From Serpula lacrymans var. lacrymans S7.9 (lineage: Eukaryota > Basidiomycota > Agaricomycetes > Boletales > Serpulaceae), in contig NW_006763301.1 of NCBI RefSeq assembly GCF_000218685.1, forward strand, positions 1,054,001 to 1,118,000: a DNA stretch of 64,000 nt. The letters run 5' to 3'. This document shows positions 46,908 to 59,247 of the stretch, piece by piece. How positions within the stretch are numbered: position 1 is the stretch's first letter; each line of letters starts with the position of its first letter. The notes beneath the pieces are model-generated. The model saw nothing but the letters and a program-made list of their open reading frames with translations. It was not told where the DNA came from and did not search any database. The position numbers and the translations under genes are program-made.

Positions 46908-49900
46908 CTATATGCTCAGTGGTGGAGGTTCCTCAGGTGCATGCGCGAGTTTATCGAGTTCTTCGTCGTAGAATTTCATCAAGGCGATTCGATCTTGGCA
47001 AAACTGCTGCAGTCTGGTCCTAACATCATCAGCAGCCGCAGCGGGCCTGTAATCTTTGCTCTTCGTTCCCATCCTTCCAGGCCCCATCAGCCGATTCGTC
47101 AAGAACAGAAAACCTTGAGAGCCGCCTAAAACCTGCACAAACGCCACACCAGACCGATGGACAAACTGAGAATATTTGAATGGGGCGCGGCGGTAAGAGT
47201 ACACGACATCCACTTGTTCAGGATACAAATCAGACGCCTCGATGTCTATGATGAATCCGTGGTGTTTTAAAATGGCATATTCAAAATAGTGTTTGACTTG
47301 TGCGCCTTCCGGGATTCGCTTTTCTAAATCCGGTACGACGGGAGGTGGGATGATCGGACGCATGGGGAAACATGACTGAAAAGCATTGCGGTCACGAATG
47401 TCACTGATTTCGGTTACATACGCCTCTACTAGCTTGAGCCCATATCTTTCAATGGTTCGACTCCATTGCCGAAGCATGTCTTCAATGCATCGGGCAGTGG
47501 TTCCAATCCACTGAAGTTCGAAATGGAAGACTGTTTCTGGATTCTGAATAACGTCATGATGTAATATCACTGGCTCGGCTTGATCACTTTTCTGCAATGT
47601 ACAGTGGTGAGGTTAGACAAAGGATCCGGAAGAAAGTAGACAAACCAGACGCACTTTACCAGGATCGATGTCTATGACCATACTTTGGCTCAGTATAAGC
47701 CTTTTCTTATTCCTTTTGGGGCTAGCGCCATGCAACCTGGCTGTGCTTGCTGGATAGTAACTTCGGGGATGACTGTACTCATCTCCGTTATATCTCAGTG
47801 ATCTACCAGTAAACCATCCTCTTGGAGTGCTGGCTACAGCATATTCGCCTTTGAGGTAATAAAAATAATGCCTGAAGACAGTTACTGGGCCAGTAGAATG
47901 AACATACGTCAAGATACTCACCCATCCAAGAAGCCATGGAGCCCACGGCAGTGAGTGAATAGACCTTGCTCCCAAAGCTTCGTACCCCATTCAGCACCCT
48001 GCTCTCTCGAAGATACATCGCGAAACTCGCGAACCAACCAAGACACAAAATCGAAGCCTGTGAAAGAGTCGGGGTATTTCGAGCCATGCCATATATGGAG
48101 TTTGATAGGACAACTATCGTCTTCACGCATGGCTTTGGCGATAGCTGCTAGTGGCATGTCTGCAATATCCCTTTCACTTTTCATCTTTTTCTTCAGGGGA
48201 CCCGTAGCATGTATCTCGTCTAATTGAGACATAAGGGAATCGTCCAAAACAGAAATCGCGGGACCGAAAGTGGTAGGCAAGAAGCGCACTGGAGGCATCT
48301 GCATGCCACGCTCCTCGGGAGGTTGCCAACGTAGCTTGGAAAATATCTCGGCTAGCTTGTCGATACCCATCAGACGAATTTCTTCCTCGTTCAGCTTTTC
48401 ATTTGAAGGACCGGTGTTGGATAAGGGAGGCTCAGCGGTCGGTATCACCACGAATCGCGTCCGCCAGTACCGAAGGGAATCGCTGAATTGATGTTCATAA
48501 CCAGCTACCAGCATATCCAATCTTCAAAATTTTCTGTCGGATGAATTCATTTTGATGCGATGAGAGTTACTTACCTGTTCCACCCATAGTTTTCTAGGCC
48601 ATGAGAAGTAAATTTCGTGGCCAACTCGGTATACCCAATGCCAAGTTTAGGCCATATGAGGCACTGATACTCATATGGTTGGCTTGATGGCATGACACGA
48701 ACGTACCGTCGAACCTGTATCGCTTCACCTGCGTAGGATATCCGATGAATCTCGTTACTCATGCTGACATAGACAGGCTCATGGGTGGAGCGCAAAATTT
48801 CTGCTGCCCCACTGGGTTTCGGCGTTTCGTCGTCTTCACCCATAAATGATTTTGTACGTCGAATAGCTGTTTTCTCTTCTATTTCTGCTATTTTTTGAGG
48901 CCTTAGAACGAATTGGAACCCTTGAGCCAGCCGAACTGCAACCATTCCTCGCATGACTACTAGAGCCCACGCACGGCGGATGTCATCCGATGTCCCCTCT
49001 GTATGGGGTGACTGGACCAGAAATGAGCGCATCTCAGGTGGATCGACTACGAAGTCATACGAAAACACGTCATACGAAAACTCGAGTTCGGACACGCTTG
49101 GGAAATGTTCGACAGTAAGCGGAAGACACCCAGGGGTGACCATTGACTTCCATTTCACTTGATGTTTGTACAGAGGAGTAGGAAACACGTGTTGCCATCG
49201 ACGTGCCAGAGAAGACTGAGTGTACGAGACAGTAGATTCCGGTCGGGATGGGTCCGTTCGTGAGCTGGATATGGGTGAAGAAGAGGAGAAAGGTAGTGTC
49301 ATGGAGTTCAAAATCATGCTTCGACGCCTACCAAAAGTGGCGTCATCGCGCGGAGGGGAATTCAGCGGTGAGTGCCTTGGGAAAGAGCCCCGATGGGGAA
49401 GAGTGCTATCGTCTTCATATGTCCTACTAAGCGTCGATCGACCCGAGGAATGGATGATCGCCATGGGTTGTGGAGAACGGGATATGGACGAGGAAGGGGT
49501 AGCAGATGGATTTGAAGCAATTGGTACGCGCATAGACGGTGTCTGTGTAGGAGTAGTAGAACCAGTCGCTGAAGAAGGTGCGGAATTCGCCTGAGATTCA
49601 GTGGAGCTGCTCCGAAATGGATAAAATAGCCAAGAAGGTGCCAACTTGGATATACGAGATATCCCTACCTCGGAATTGGGGCGTTCGGTAGACGTCGTAG
49701 TCGATACCGAAGGTGCGAGCGAGCGGTTTGACCGAACGGATCTCATGGAAGACTGAGACGGGGATGTGCTCATTCCGGTAACAGATGGGATAAGACCGCT
49801 GTGATCTCCCTCAGGAGGTAATTCCATGATGATACGCCGAGGACTTTCTTCGATAGGTGCAATGCGCGAAGCAACAGAGTTGCGATGAGAAGCATAACGT

Positions 49901-51819
49901 TTCTCGCTGATAATGGATGAACGATAAGAGGCTGTCACCATTGTCCCGCTGCCAGAAGATGTGTAAGAAGTACGAGTTATGTTAGAAGGCCTTGATTCCC
50001 TTCTCGTAGGCGTAAATGTTTCCAGGTCAGCTTGATCGGCATCATATTTGGAGAGGATAGTGTCGTCCGCATACGTATCTCGTGGTGGAGTAGCATACGG
50101 ATCAATTTTCTCGGGAAGAAATGGCACTTCGATAGAGGAAAGCACGTCGTGCTCCAGTAGCCCTAACATCTGTATTTCGTGCATCTTTGCTCTCGCCACA
50201 AACCTATCTTCACGGAATGGTAAATCCATTTGCCTATCCCAAAACGACACCGTTATCCAAAATGGTTCCCACCAGAACGTCTTCTTCTCTCGCCGGATAG
50301 TCTCTTTCGGGTCCTCATCTCCGCCCCAAAGAGGGTCGTTTGCCCGTGCACCGTTCTTTCCATCTCTGTCTGGCTCAAGACCCTGGAAGCTGAATATAGG
50401 GCTTTGATGGAGAGGACGTTTAGCCAAAGAAACGAGATCCAGGCCAAACCCTTGATCCAGCATGCGTGTCGTCGTAAGTCTGAGTAACTCCTTAGGTACC
50501 CGGTAATAACCTGTACCCGGAGTGATTAGAATCGTGGATGCGCCTGTGAGGGACAGCGAGCGATCGATATAATGTGTCTCGTTGGGGTTTAAACCAAGGT
50601 TTAGCGCCTCCAAAATGGGACCGTCATGGGCGTACGACAAGTGCCCAACTAATCGTACCTGCTCTGGTGGGCCAATAGCTGATTCAACTGAGGAGCGGTG
50701 GTAGTGATGTGTCAGCAGAATGTCTCTTTGGAAGTCCCAAAAAGAGTCTTTAAGGCCCACAAGGGTTGGTTTCCAGTCATGGATGATCTCCAAGTCTGTA
50801 ATGACTTTGTAGAAGTCTTTATACCATTTCCCATCTTCATCACGACGCAAAGGCCCCGCTGCGTAATCGATCTCCGTGGCTTCGTAATAAACTCTGGATA
50901 TTAGGACAATAGTGACTGTATGGTTGGTTCCAGCTTCCCTCCATTTAGCGAAGAGAGAAGGAAGGAAGGAGTGAACGATTTTTTCGTTATAGCGCTCACC
51001 ATCGCCTGCAAATTCCCAGAGTTCTCTACAAACTTGGATGAAAATGGTTACCTTCGCAGAGAGAGACCGGTAGATGGCTTTAGTATGCGACGTGACATAG
51101 CCAGCTGACAACTATCATTTTGGTTAGCCAGGGAATCGACCAAGAGAATATGAAGTCACCTTCTGTCCCTTTGCGTATATGTTTTTGACTTTGGCAGCAA
51201 TGACTCCGATGAATGATATTTCCTGATCCACAAATACGCATTGCCCAACCAGATGTTCACTGAGCCTCCACATCTCATTACGGCCAAGGTATTGGTCCTG
51301 GAATGTGAACTCGACGTAATCAGCGGAATATTTCTCTTTATCGACCTACACTTGCGATGAGCACGAGTGTTCAAAAGGTAAACTACTGGGTAGTTACTTT
51401 AGTTATTGTGACCTCACCATTATTTTTCATGCCAAATTTAGCGGCGACATTCTTTGGGAGAGAGATCTGAGAAATAAAAGTTGATGAGCTATACACGTTG
51501 AGGAGGCAATTACAACCACCTGCAATGTAGGTTTTGAGCAACCTTCGTCCTTTGGAACACTAAATAAGAATCCTGAAGATTTGTCGCCTGAATTGGTGGT
51601 CTTCACATGCAGCATGTCGCCTTCTGCGACACCAGGCCACCATGATTGGTTCAGTATGACTGTAGGCGACTCTTTGATATCATGGACCCATAGATTCAAG
51701 ACTTTTGAATCCCCCAGTTCCAAAGGGGGTGGTGGCAGTTGCCTCAATATGGACTGAGCGGTGTTTGACCTCCTGCGACCATGAGGTTGACTTTGAGACT
51801 CTGCACGGGATGCAGTCAT
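46908..51819 (-). CDS. IML1: Iml1/DEPDC5, GATOR1 (SEACIT) subunit
   Basis: GAP-type subunit that turns down TORC1 at the vacuole when amino acids are scarce. Seven exons keep phase: 51520-51819, 51398-51466, 51160-51345, 48575-51111, 47922-48521, 47646-47871 and 46908-47591. The product has 1533 residues. Order: basic N-terminus; Iml1 N-terminal domain (LNLWVHDIKESPTV, GDMLHVKTT, SLPKNVAAKFGMKNNGEVTI); SABA-like part around VTIFIQVCRELWEFAGDGE and HTVTIVLISRVYYE; and a Ser/Thr-rich disordered insert of about 250 residues. Next come PYEYQCLIWPKLGIGYTELA, LRYWRTRFVVIP, a DEP domain (DDSCPIKLHIWHGSKYPDSF, FVSWLVREF, LWEQGLFTHC), and a C-terminal domain ending WIGTTARCIEDMLRQW through PPPLSI. One exon of 2.5 kb is unusually long for this window. 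Confidence 0.93.
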
Positions 51820-52163
51820 GGTAAGGAACTAGCAGGTTGTTACTAGTGTTAGTAGTAGAGAGCGCCGGTGCCGTGACCGCGACGATCTTGACGCGTGATC
51901 GCTGTGGCTGACGAGAAAGGGTTAGGGTTTATGATGTGCCTGACATGCAACTCGGGTGTCTGCAATATTAATATATCACGGCGACTACGGGTTGCTCTGC
52001 AAATTACTTTTTACTCAGACGTATCCCTGGAATACGAGCTTTCCTTGCTGGCGTGACCTTTCTGTCGACGAATATATACGACTCTATCTCTGTCTTCAGG
52101 GCTTTCTCACATTCTTTTGGTCCACCCACTCTTTTCGGGGGTTTCGCTGTTTAATTTTAATCC
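51820..52163. promoter_or_regulatory. Divergent promoter region, IML1 and downstream gene
   Basis: 344 bp between two diverging starts. CT-rich runs (TATCTCTGTCTTCAGGGCTTTCTC) precede the + strand gene. Confidence 0.35.
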
Positions 52164-52964
52164 ATGTCATCCACCTCTTCCCTGAACGAAGCTCATGAAG
52201 CCAACGATATCGAGCCAGTCAGCATACACGTATCCTCTCCAGAATCTCAACCATCTTCCATAGAGTCTTCTCTCACCCTCGCACCCACCATCCTCATCAC
52301 TAATGCCACTTCGCTGAGATCCACATGTTCACTACCCCAACATGCCATGAACGTCAAGTTCGCCGCTCTACCAAAGACCGAACCTAGACGTAAGCGTTCC
52401 TTGGCTCCCCTTGGTGTTTCTGCTCGCAGCCGGCGACGCCAACAGCAACAGCAAGATTCATTCATGTGGAACAATGATGCTCTTGCTCAGGAAGAGGAGT
52501 ACGTCGAGGATCCGTTCATAACACTTGGGAGGCTCGTGAAGAACGCGAGCAAGCATCTGTGGAAGCGGGTGCGGAAAAAGGAGAAGGGGGGGGAAGATGA
52601 GAAAGACGCTGGAGAGCTGGGTGATTCAAGTGACACCGCCCCCATCGTCGACGTCCGACGTGTGTCCGTCAAAGATGGTGGTTTACCACGTCTAGATACG
52701 GCATCAGTTCTGGAGGAGGAAAGAGAGGATGAGACAGAGGGAAATGGGGACGCAGGAGCGGATATGCCGAGCGACGGGCTAAAAGAGAACGCGTCCGCCC
52801 TTGGGGATAACGAGGAGAGCCTTGAGGCTGCGATCCAAGAAGTATTTGCACGACGCTACTCCTGGTCGCCTTCGCTTGAACCAAGGCAAACTGTCCCCAC
52901 AGACACAAAGCGGAGGAGCACGGGGACTGTAACGCCCCCTAGATTGATAGATCAAGAACCATGA
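52164..52964 (+). CDS. Hypothetical charged, probably disordered protein
   Basis: A single-exon gene of 266 residues, unusual in this intron-rich window. I do not recognise a family. It has a Ser-rich N-terminus, then RRKRSLAPLGVSARSRRR followed by a run of Gln (QQQQQ). A short, possibly structured part follows (DPFITLGRLVKNASKHLWKR), then a Lys/Glu-rich stretch, an acidic region, and a C-terminal piece (EAAIQEVFARRYSWSPS). The basic clusters could be nuclear signals. The ATG at 52164 follows a CT-rich leader and is the first in frame. Length and the lack of stops support a real gene, although low complexity weakens that argument. Confidence 0.62.
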   Translation: MSSTSSLNEAHEANDIEPVSIHVSSPESQPSSIESSLTLAPTILITNATSLRSTCSLPQHAMNVKFAALPKTEPRRKRSLAPLGVSARSRRRQQQQQDSFMWNNDALAQEEEYVEDPFITLGRLVKNASKHLWKRVRKKEKGGEDEKDAGELGDSSDTAPIVDVRRVSVKDGGLPRLDTASVLEEEREDETEGNGDAGADMPSDGLKENASALGDNEESLEAAIQEVFARRYSWSPSLEPRQTVPTDTKRRSTGTVTPPRLIDQEP

Positions 52965-53538
52965 AGGGTTTTATATGGGAAAGGGAGTTTCTTGATCTCT
53001 GGTATCAATAGCCATAGACGCCATGATTCCAGTCTGTTTGGCAGGCAGCATTACAACATATCCTTATACTATTATATTCTTAGAACCCAATCTTATCCCA
53101 CCGCCTACCCTATGATATTATTTCGAGATCTGTAACTTCTGCTGTATATCCTCTATTGCTCCTTTGTCGACACAATTGCTCCAATGTGCATTTTAAATTC
53201 AACCACCGCGGGTGGGTGTGGCATTGCTGTTCAACCGCCTATGCGCGCTGTATCACGTTCGCGGATTCCGAAATGGTACAGCCCAAGTCTGAAAAGGGCT
53301 TACGCTCTGCACGTTGCCAGAATTGCGCCTCGTTTGGACTTTGTCGGGTTTTGATTCCTTACTGCATTTCTTGAACTCCATCTTTTACTTTTCCACTATT
53401 CTTTCACTTTTGTAGCCTCTGGGTCTTCTTGTCGGTTTTCTCGATTTCTTGGTTTTCATCCTCTGGACCCAAACTTGTCCTTCTTTTCTTTCTCTTTCAA
53501 AAACCCACTGCGGTCTTCCAAGCGCTAGCAAAAGCAGG
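52965..53538. promoter_or_regulatory. Spacer with promoter of the next gene
   Basis: 574 bp. The last 150 bp are strongly CT-rich (TTTCTCGATTTCTTGGTTTTC and similar). No gene seen. Confidence 0.35.
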
Positions 53539-55136
53539 ATGGCGTGCACTCCAAGTCCTATAGAGACTCAGTTCGCTACAGTGACATCCTCAAGCACGTC
53601 TACGTCGTTTTCGTCTAGTATCGCCTCCCCATCGGGACAAGTGACCACGATCGTTACTCAATCATGCATATCGTCGGGGACTCTGAGCGGCTCAACCAAT
53701 ACGGGATGTTTGTTATCTACGGAGGTCACACAAGTGAGCACAATTCAAGGCAAGTTTTCAGTTCTCTACATTCATCTCTATCCCACACCCCAAACCCCAA
53801 TTCGAGACTGCTCGAAGCTGCAGTATCTCACGATGGTGTATACCGCGCATGGCTATTAATATCTTCACATAGGTATACTGTGCTAACTACATCCTACAGG
53901 AGGAGGAAGTACTGCACAAGTGCCCGTTGTCTTCACAGTCCCTGTTGTACAGACAGAGGCCACCAAGACGCTGTTTACTACAGACTGCTCAAATGGTGAC
54001 CCAAGTGGCAGTTCAGGCACAACAACTACATCGTCTACATCGCCCTCACCAACTTCCTCAACCGAGACCTCCCAATACGCCTCGACTTCTGTTTTTGTCC
54101 CGACGACTCCACCGCCCGCCACATTTACGTCGCAAGCTCCTACCACTCTATCAGATGGCTCTGTTGTGTTGACATATGTCACTCTGACATCCTATTTGCT
54201 TCCATCGAGTGTTTATGCTGGTCCCTCGCCTAGTACGACTCAAGGGTCCCAGAACACTGGTGCTGCTTCTGCAAATAATGTGGCTCCGATTGTAGGGGGC
54301 ATCGTAGGTGGATTCTTTGGGTTGATTGCGATTGTATCAGCCGTATGGTTTATATTGTATAGCGTTTTATACATAATGCCTTATAATATCGTAACTGATT
54401 TCATCATGACAGGCGTAGACGCAAAACTTGGGATGATATTTTTGAGAAAGAGGCTATGGAGATGCCTCCGCCCCGCACAGCCCGGAAAGACTGGAATAGA
54501 CCTGACTCTGTTGCCGAGCCTAAGCCTTATCAGTACGGCTTAGTTGGTCATATTACTCCGCCAGGGGCTTCCCCACCTAGCTCTCCCCACCCGTCTACGA
54601 GCTTAAGTCACCCTTCGTACTCCTCGTCTGGCATTCACACCCGTCAGCCATCCGCCTTATCTCTCGCGCCTTTGCTGGGGCCTACTAGTTCCGTTTCGCC
54701 AGGGCCAAGTCTTTCCAGGCCTTCAACTGCTGGATCTATGCAGACCATCCAGATGCAGTCCATGTCTTCGGGACAGAGGCGTAGTACCAGAGTCGATGAA
54801 TTTGGTGCTAGGCCTCTTTCCAACGCAACATCATTTGGCAGTACCACTGACAGGCCCAGTCCTACACCACTTACGCTAACCAACTGGAACCCCAACACGG
54901 ACGACTTGATTGACGTCACCAGTACTCACTCAGGCAGCCCTACCGGCTCTCCACAGAGACGCATTTTGCAGCTCGTGAATCCACCTCTTTCTCCTACGAC
55001 AAGCATTACGTCTAGGAATCGCCCATCAGTCGATCAGACGAGCCCGAAAGCAAGTCAGCCTTCGCGTGCCTCTGCGAGCCTAACTCGAGCCAATTCCGAC
55101 TCGTTCAGCGACTCGCATACGGGATACGCGCTTTAA
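53539..55136 (+). CDS. Ser/Thr-rich single-pass plasma-membrane-type protein
   Basis: Three exons: 53539-53749, 53900-54356 and 54413-55136, giving 463 residues. The first intron uses a GC donor (CAAG|GCAAGT, 53750). The nearby GT donor at 53734 gives a frame that stops after about 80 codons, so GC-AG is required to reach the membrane helix. Order: short N-terminus without an obvious signal peptide; very Ser/Thr-rich ectodomain (residues 1-240) suited to O-mannosylation; membrane helix (APIVGGIVGGFFGLIAIVSA); RRRKTWDDIFEKEA stop-transfer; and a long Pro/Ser cytosolic tail. The layout matches Mid2-type sensors or other fungal mucin-like proteins. Function is unknown. If the protein is truly type III or uses an upstream exon, the start would change. 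Confidence 0.78.
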
Positions 55137-56260
55137 ATTGGCTGGGTATTACTCGATGGTCGATTTGGATTCAATATGCGGGCCTGCATCCAAAAAGATT
55201 CGCGGTGCTCGATGGATTTTACTAAACTGGCACTGATTAATTACTGCCCATGGACTTTGGCTCAGAGGTGATGGACTCAGCACGGTACAATTCATGTTTT
55301 CACGCCTTTGATGCTCATACAAGTTGTTCTTCCGATACACCACTGTATCCTATTGGACAGCACTCATTATAATCTGCTTCTCAAGTTTTTCGGACTCCAC
55401 TCGTTGCATCTTGCTTCAATTTAGAAACTGTCATTTCATTTCTTTTGGTTTATGGTTGCCATACTCTATTAATTTCCTGTTACTCCGGTTGGTGGGTTCG
55501 TGCCTTTTCTTTTCTTTTCTTCAACTTTTGGGACCATGCGTCGGACATCCCACGACTATTATCCCTTATGCATATACATCTCACTGATATCTATATCTAT
55601 TATTTACTACAAGTTCCATACGGGGGACCGACATACGCTGGATGACATCTGATAACTAGTTAACTACACTGGGGAGATAAGTAATCACAGTCACAATGCC
55701 CATTTCGGATTTATGAGGGGAACCTATTTTAGTGGTGGACGCGGATATGAAAGTGTTACCGAGTTTAAATATCTCAATGCTGTACTTCCATCAGGAAGGC
55801 CTGAAGGCAATTGAGAAAGCATGGCCGTTGCTACGTCCACTTGCTGTGGACATAAATATTGTAGTGGACAATGGGCCCTTGTACATTTTGAAAGTCAGCG
55901 GCGATCTGGTTCCGCTGGTGTGATTACATAATACTGAAATACCCTAATTGTCCATTGTTTTGCTCTTTTTGTGTACAAAGCGGTCGGCGTGTAGTGCCAG
56001 CAGAACAATAGAAATGGACGTCAATGAGTGTTTACGCGAAAGGTATGTTATATAAATTGATTCATGGCTGGAGCATCCTTTCTCATCCCCCTCTTCTATC
56101 CTTTTCTCTTACCTTTCACGGCTTTCTCAAGTCTTCTTGGTGCTGGGACACCTGATCATTCTTTTCATCAACGCACTCGCACTACTTCTACCTCCTCTCC
56201 CGCAAGCCTACACGCATCTAGACACCATCTCTAAACAACTATCAAACAACTAAATTCACA
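55137..56260. other. 1.1-kb spacer, nothing assignable
   Basis: Contains the 3' UTR of the membrane-protein gene and the promoter of the next one. Frames at 55324-55587 and 55732-55923 (+) are hydrophobic or short and have no recognisable family. The 150 bp before 56261 are CT-rich. Confidence 0.4.
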
Positions 56261-57337
56261 ATGGTCGCTTTCCGTGTTTGTGAGTATCTGCTCTACCACC
56301 AATACTTGGTGGCATTTGCTCATTTCTGTGCAGACTTCTTCTTTGGCCTCAATGCCGTCCGCTTTCTCAGCATCGTTTCTCTCATCTTGGTCTTTGCCAG
56401 TAGCATCTTTGTCATGGTCAAAGACATCGAAGCTGTCAACAACTTTGACGCTGCAAAACAGAATGGGACTATCACTAGTAATGACCTGGTGAACTGTGAT
56501 TATATCGAGTACGTGTTCTTCTACCCATTCAGTATGTCTAAATCTAACATACCACCAACAGAAACAGCACAGTACCCAACCAAATCGGCGGTGTTTTCTG
56601 GGCCGTGATCAACCGCCTCCTTATTATCTTCCAAGTCATCATACTCGTACTATCCGAAGTCGGCTGGCCTGCTGTGTTCTTTGACCGCTTCTTCCCTGTT
56701 CTTGGTCCTTCATTCGGACTTGGTGCCCTTGGTATATTCCAGTGCCTGTACGTATCTTCCTGCTTCGCGTCTCATTTCATCGTTACTTATCATCTATGTC
56801 TAGCATCGGAGCCTCAGTTCTCTCCCAGCGAGTCGACGACTTCACTCTCGTAGCTGCCTTTTTCCTCTTCTCCCTCGGATGTCTCAACATGCTCCTCGGC
56901 CTTATCTTCCGCGAGTCTGCCAAAGCTAGGCGCTCGATCACCTCCTGGCGCAGTGAAGCCAAGAGCGTCTTGCCCACCACCACCAACCTCGACCGCGCAG
57001 CTTCTTCCAGCTCTTCACCATCATATGTATCCTCCATCTACGCAGAGAAGCAGGCTGCTGGTCCCACCGAGTTTGGTGCGATGAGGAATGGTAGCGGAAA
57101 GGCAGGCTACGGGTTTGGCAGACAGGGAGAGAAAGCTGCAGGCTTGAAAGGTTCGTCTTCACGACAATGATTTGTCTAATCTTGCATACTGACTTTTTTC
57201 TTTCAAAAGGTTTCCTGATCTCGAAGCCTATGGAGTCTCTCCCCCGATATGCACCTCGCCCCACTAGTGCTCCTTCCACCTCATCACGCGCCCCGTCACC
57301 TGTCCCACAATTCCAATCAAGTGGCACAGCTCTCTAG
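56261..57337 (+). CDS. Four-helix membrane protein, basidiomycete family (possibly DUF7598)
   Basis: Five exons keep phase: 56261-56279, 56334-56508, 56562-56747, 56804-57150 and 57210-57337. The product has 284 residues. It begins MVAFRVYFFFGLNAVRFLS. Four hydrophobic segments are visible: LSIVSLILVFASSIFVMV; the IGGVFWAVINRLLIIFQVII region; LGPSFGLGALGIFQCLIGAS; and VAAFFLFSLGCLNMLLGLIF. Between helices 1 and 2 is the conserved VKDIEAVN and NSTVPNQIGG. The cytosolic tail is Ser/Pro-rich. I recognise the pattern from many Agaricomycete genomes; the DUF number is from memory. The function is not known. The first exon is only 19 nt. Confidence 0.83.
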
Positions 57338-57804
57338 AGGAGAATGTGTACGACTGACACGACGTCTTGACGTCCGCTTATCGACATGTAGATGTGTACA
57401 CGCGGCTCATCGCTGAACATTATTCATCTTCACGCCCGCCATGATATTATCTCTGTTCTAATAGCTGGTACCGCTGTATTTTGATACTCTTTTTGTAGCT
57501 AATAGCTTTCAATTTATGACATTGGGCTTTCTTGTCGTTTCACGTACTTCACACACTTTTTCTGTGTCGTCTATGATTGTACTTTACCACACTAATTAGG
57601 AAGTACAAGCTGCGCTATACATTTCTAGCATTGACAATATCAACACAAATTTACAATTAGGCTACTTGGTTTGATTTTCAAGTACTGAGACTCTGAAGCT
57701 ACTCTGGATTTGACAACTTTATGTGAATATATATTTATGATAACTTAGCTAACTCGTACAATGACAATGTATGTGGTACAATGATCGTTTCAAGGCGGTG
57801 TACA
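57338..57804. other. Convergent spacer, nothing seen
   Basis: 467 bp between the 3' ends of the four-helix gene and the zinc-knuckle gene. No coding signal. Confidence 0.35.
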
Positions 57805-59247
57805 TTAAGGTGGTGGGGGCGGTAAAGGAGGCGGGGTGGATGGTGGGGGCGGAGGCAATGTAGCAATATTTGCAACCAGTATCTTGGCATGACCTTCAAC
57901 ATTGAATGCTCCGGCCATTCTCCAAGGTGGGACCTTTTGATGACTGCCGTTAGATATGATAGACTCCCATAGCGCTCTTCGATCATCAGTAAAAGTTGTG
58001 TTGGGACGAGATGTAGCTACAGAAAGTGGTGGAAGAGCAAATCCATTGTATATTGGCAGAAGGGTGGACGAGAATAGGGTGCTGGGGTAAGAAGCCCATC
58101 TGTTGCTTAGTTCTTCACCAGAAGAATGGGTAGAATCGAGGGTGGAGGATGACGACTCTGACATATCGCTACCCGTCTCACTTGATAGTCCAGGAGATAG
58201 ATCCCGTGAAAAGTGGGTTACAGGAGATGCGTGAAGTGGATCGAAATTTTCAGTTTCTTCATTATCTCCGAATATCTTTAACAGAGATTCATCTTGTCGA
58301 ATAACACTGCTTTCCTCTAGATCATCAGCGAACTCGCTTTCTATGATCCGCCTCACTTCATCTTTTGGATTTTGTTCGTGGGCCCAACCCGGCGGATAGC
58401 CCCAATGAGTCATGTTGTATAGCCATTCGCACTGGTCTCCGGGATCACCATCATGGAGCTCGAGGGCCTCTCTCAGGAGTGGGTCAACCAGTTGTCCTGG
58501 TGAAAATATATCTAGCCATTGCAATCTCTGTTGTCTCCAGGCTTCGACGGAGTAGAACCGCTCCGGCATCTGTTCGCCATCATTCCCGCTTTTTAAAAAG
58601 TTGAACAGTTGGCGAGTAAGGGAAACGAGCTGACGGTCGATTGGGGAAGGGCAAGAGGAGACGGCATGATCAGGCGAGCCGCAATTAAAGCAACGGCGTA
58701 CAGAGAGTTCGGAATAACGACTTTCAGCACCATCGACTTGAGTTTCACCAAGTATTATTGCAGTATATCTTTCGTATAAAGAGTGTTGCACCGGAGGTAA
58801 CTCCCAAGGTGATACATTGCTACTGATGCCAGTTGTATCAACGAAGAAAGACGGTGTATCTCCGGTGGAGTCCTCAGAATGGGAACTGTCTAGTGATGGT
58901 CCTGTTCCGCAGCTCCCTGGGCCAACTCCCACTTCTTCAGGGCTTCCACTACGATTGGTGCCTCCCAGCGTCCTTTGGCGATCTCTTTCCCCTCCAAATG
59001 AAGTGCGGGTATCCAGTAAAGGTACTGCTTCTTCCACTTTTCCTGGCCCTTGTCTTGGATGTTGACTATGTCTAAAATGAATTGATGCTGCAGATTGAAC
59101 ATAATCAGTGGGCGTCAAGGAACGATCTGATGTTTGGTACTCACTGATTGCCTGGCTTTGGCCAATTCTGCTTTGGCAATCTGACGTGTGAAAAGAGGAG
59201 TTGGTATCAGTTGTAACTACAAAATGAGAGAAAAGCACAGACATCAC
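57805..59247 (-). CDS. CCHC zinc-knuckle and PSP-domain protein (ZCCHC8-like), 5' end unresolved
   Basis: In animals ZCCHC8 is a core of the NEXT complex, which feeds RNA to the nuclear exosome. One uninterrupted frame of 480 codons. Recognisable protein starts near SEDSTGDTPSFFVDTTG (about 58880). It continues with WELPPVQHSLYERYTAIILG, the CCHC knuckle (CFNCGSPDHAVSSC), a helical linker, and a PSP-like segment (SPGQLVDPLLREALELHDG, LYNMTHWGYPPGWAHEQ). An acidic Ser-rich region and a polyproline tail follow. No Met lies in frame between 59247 and the middle of the PSP-linker region. The upstream part of the frame runs through exons and introns of the glutaredoxin-like gene on the same strand, in another frame. 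The true start is therefore either at 59247, in an exon I did not find, or reached by internal initiation. The ZCCHC8 match rests on the CCHC-PSP order. Confidence 0.75.
   Translation of the reverse strand: MMSVLFSHFVVTTDTNSSFHTSDCQSRIGQSQAISEYQTSDRSLTPTDYVQSAASIHFRHSQHPRQGPGKVEEAVPLLDTRTSFGGERDRQRTLGGTNRSGSPEEVGVGPGSCGTGPSLDSSHSEDSTGDTPSFFVDTTGISSNVSPWELPPVQHSLYERYTAIILGETQVDGAESRYSELSVRRCFNCGSPDHAVSSCPSPIDRQLVSLTRQLFNFLKSGNDGEQMPERFYSVEAWRQQRLQWLDIFSPGQLVDPLLREALELHDGDPGDQCEWLYNMTHWGYPPGWAHEQNPKDEVRRIIESEFADDLEESSVIRQDESLLKIFGDNEETENFDPLHASPVTHFSRDLSPGLSSETGSDMSESSSSTLDSTHSSGEELSNRWASYPSTLFSSTLLPIYNGFALPPLSVATSRPNTTFTDDRRALWESIISNGSHQKVPPWRMAGAFNVEGHAKILVANIATLPPPPPSTPPPLPPPPP

Noticed and set aside
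49220..49594. 124-codon + frame inside IML1
   Set aside because: Antisense to the Ser-rich insert of IML1, whose frame is conserved over 2.5 kb. The Glu/Val-rich shadow is expected from Ser codons.
57805..57860. G/C-rich repeat of GGTGGT-type units that looks like a minisatellite
   Set aside because: It is the coding sequence of the polyproline tail of the zinc-knuckle protein.
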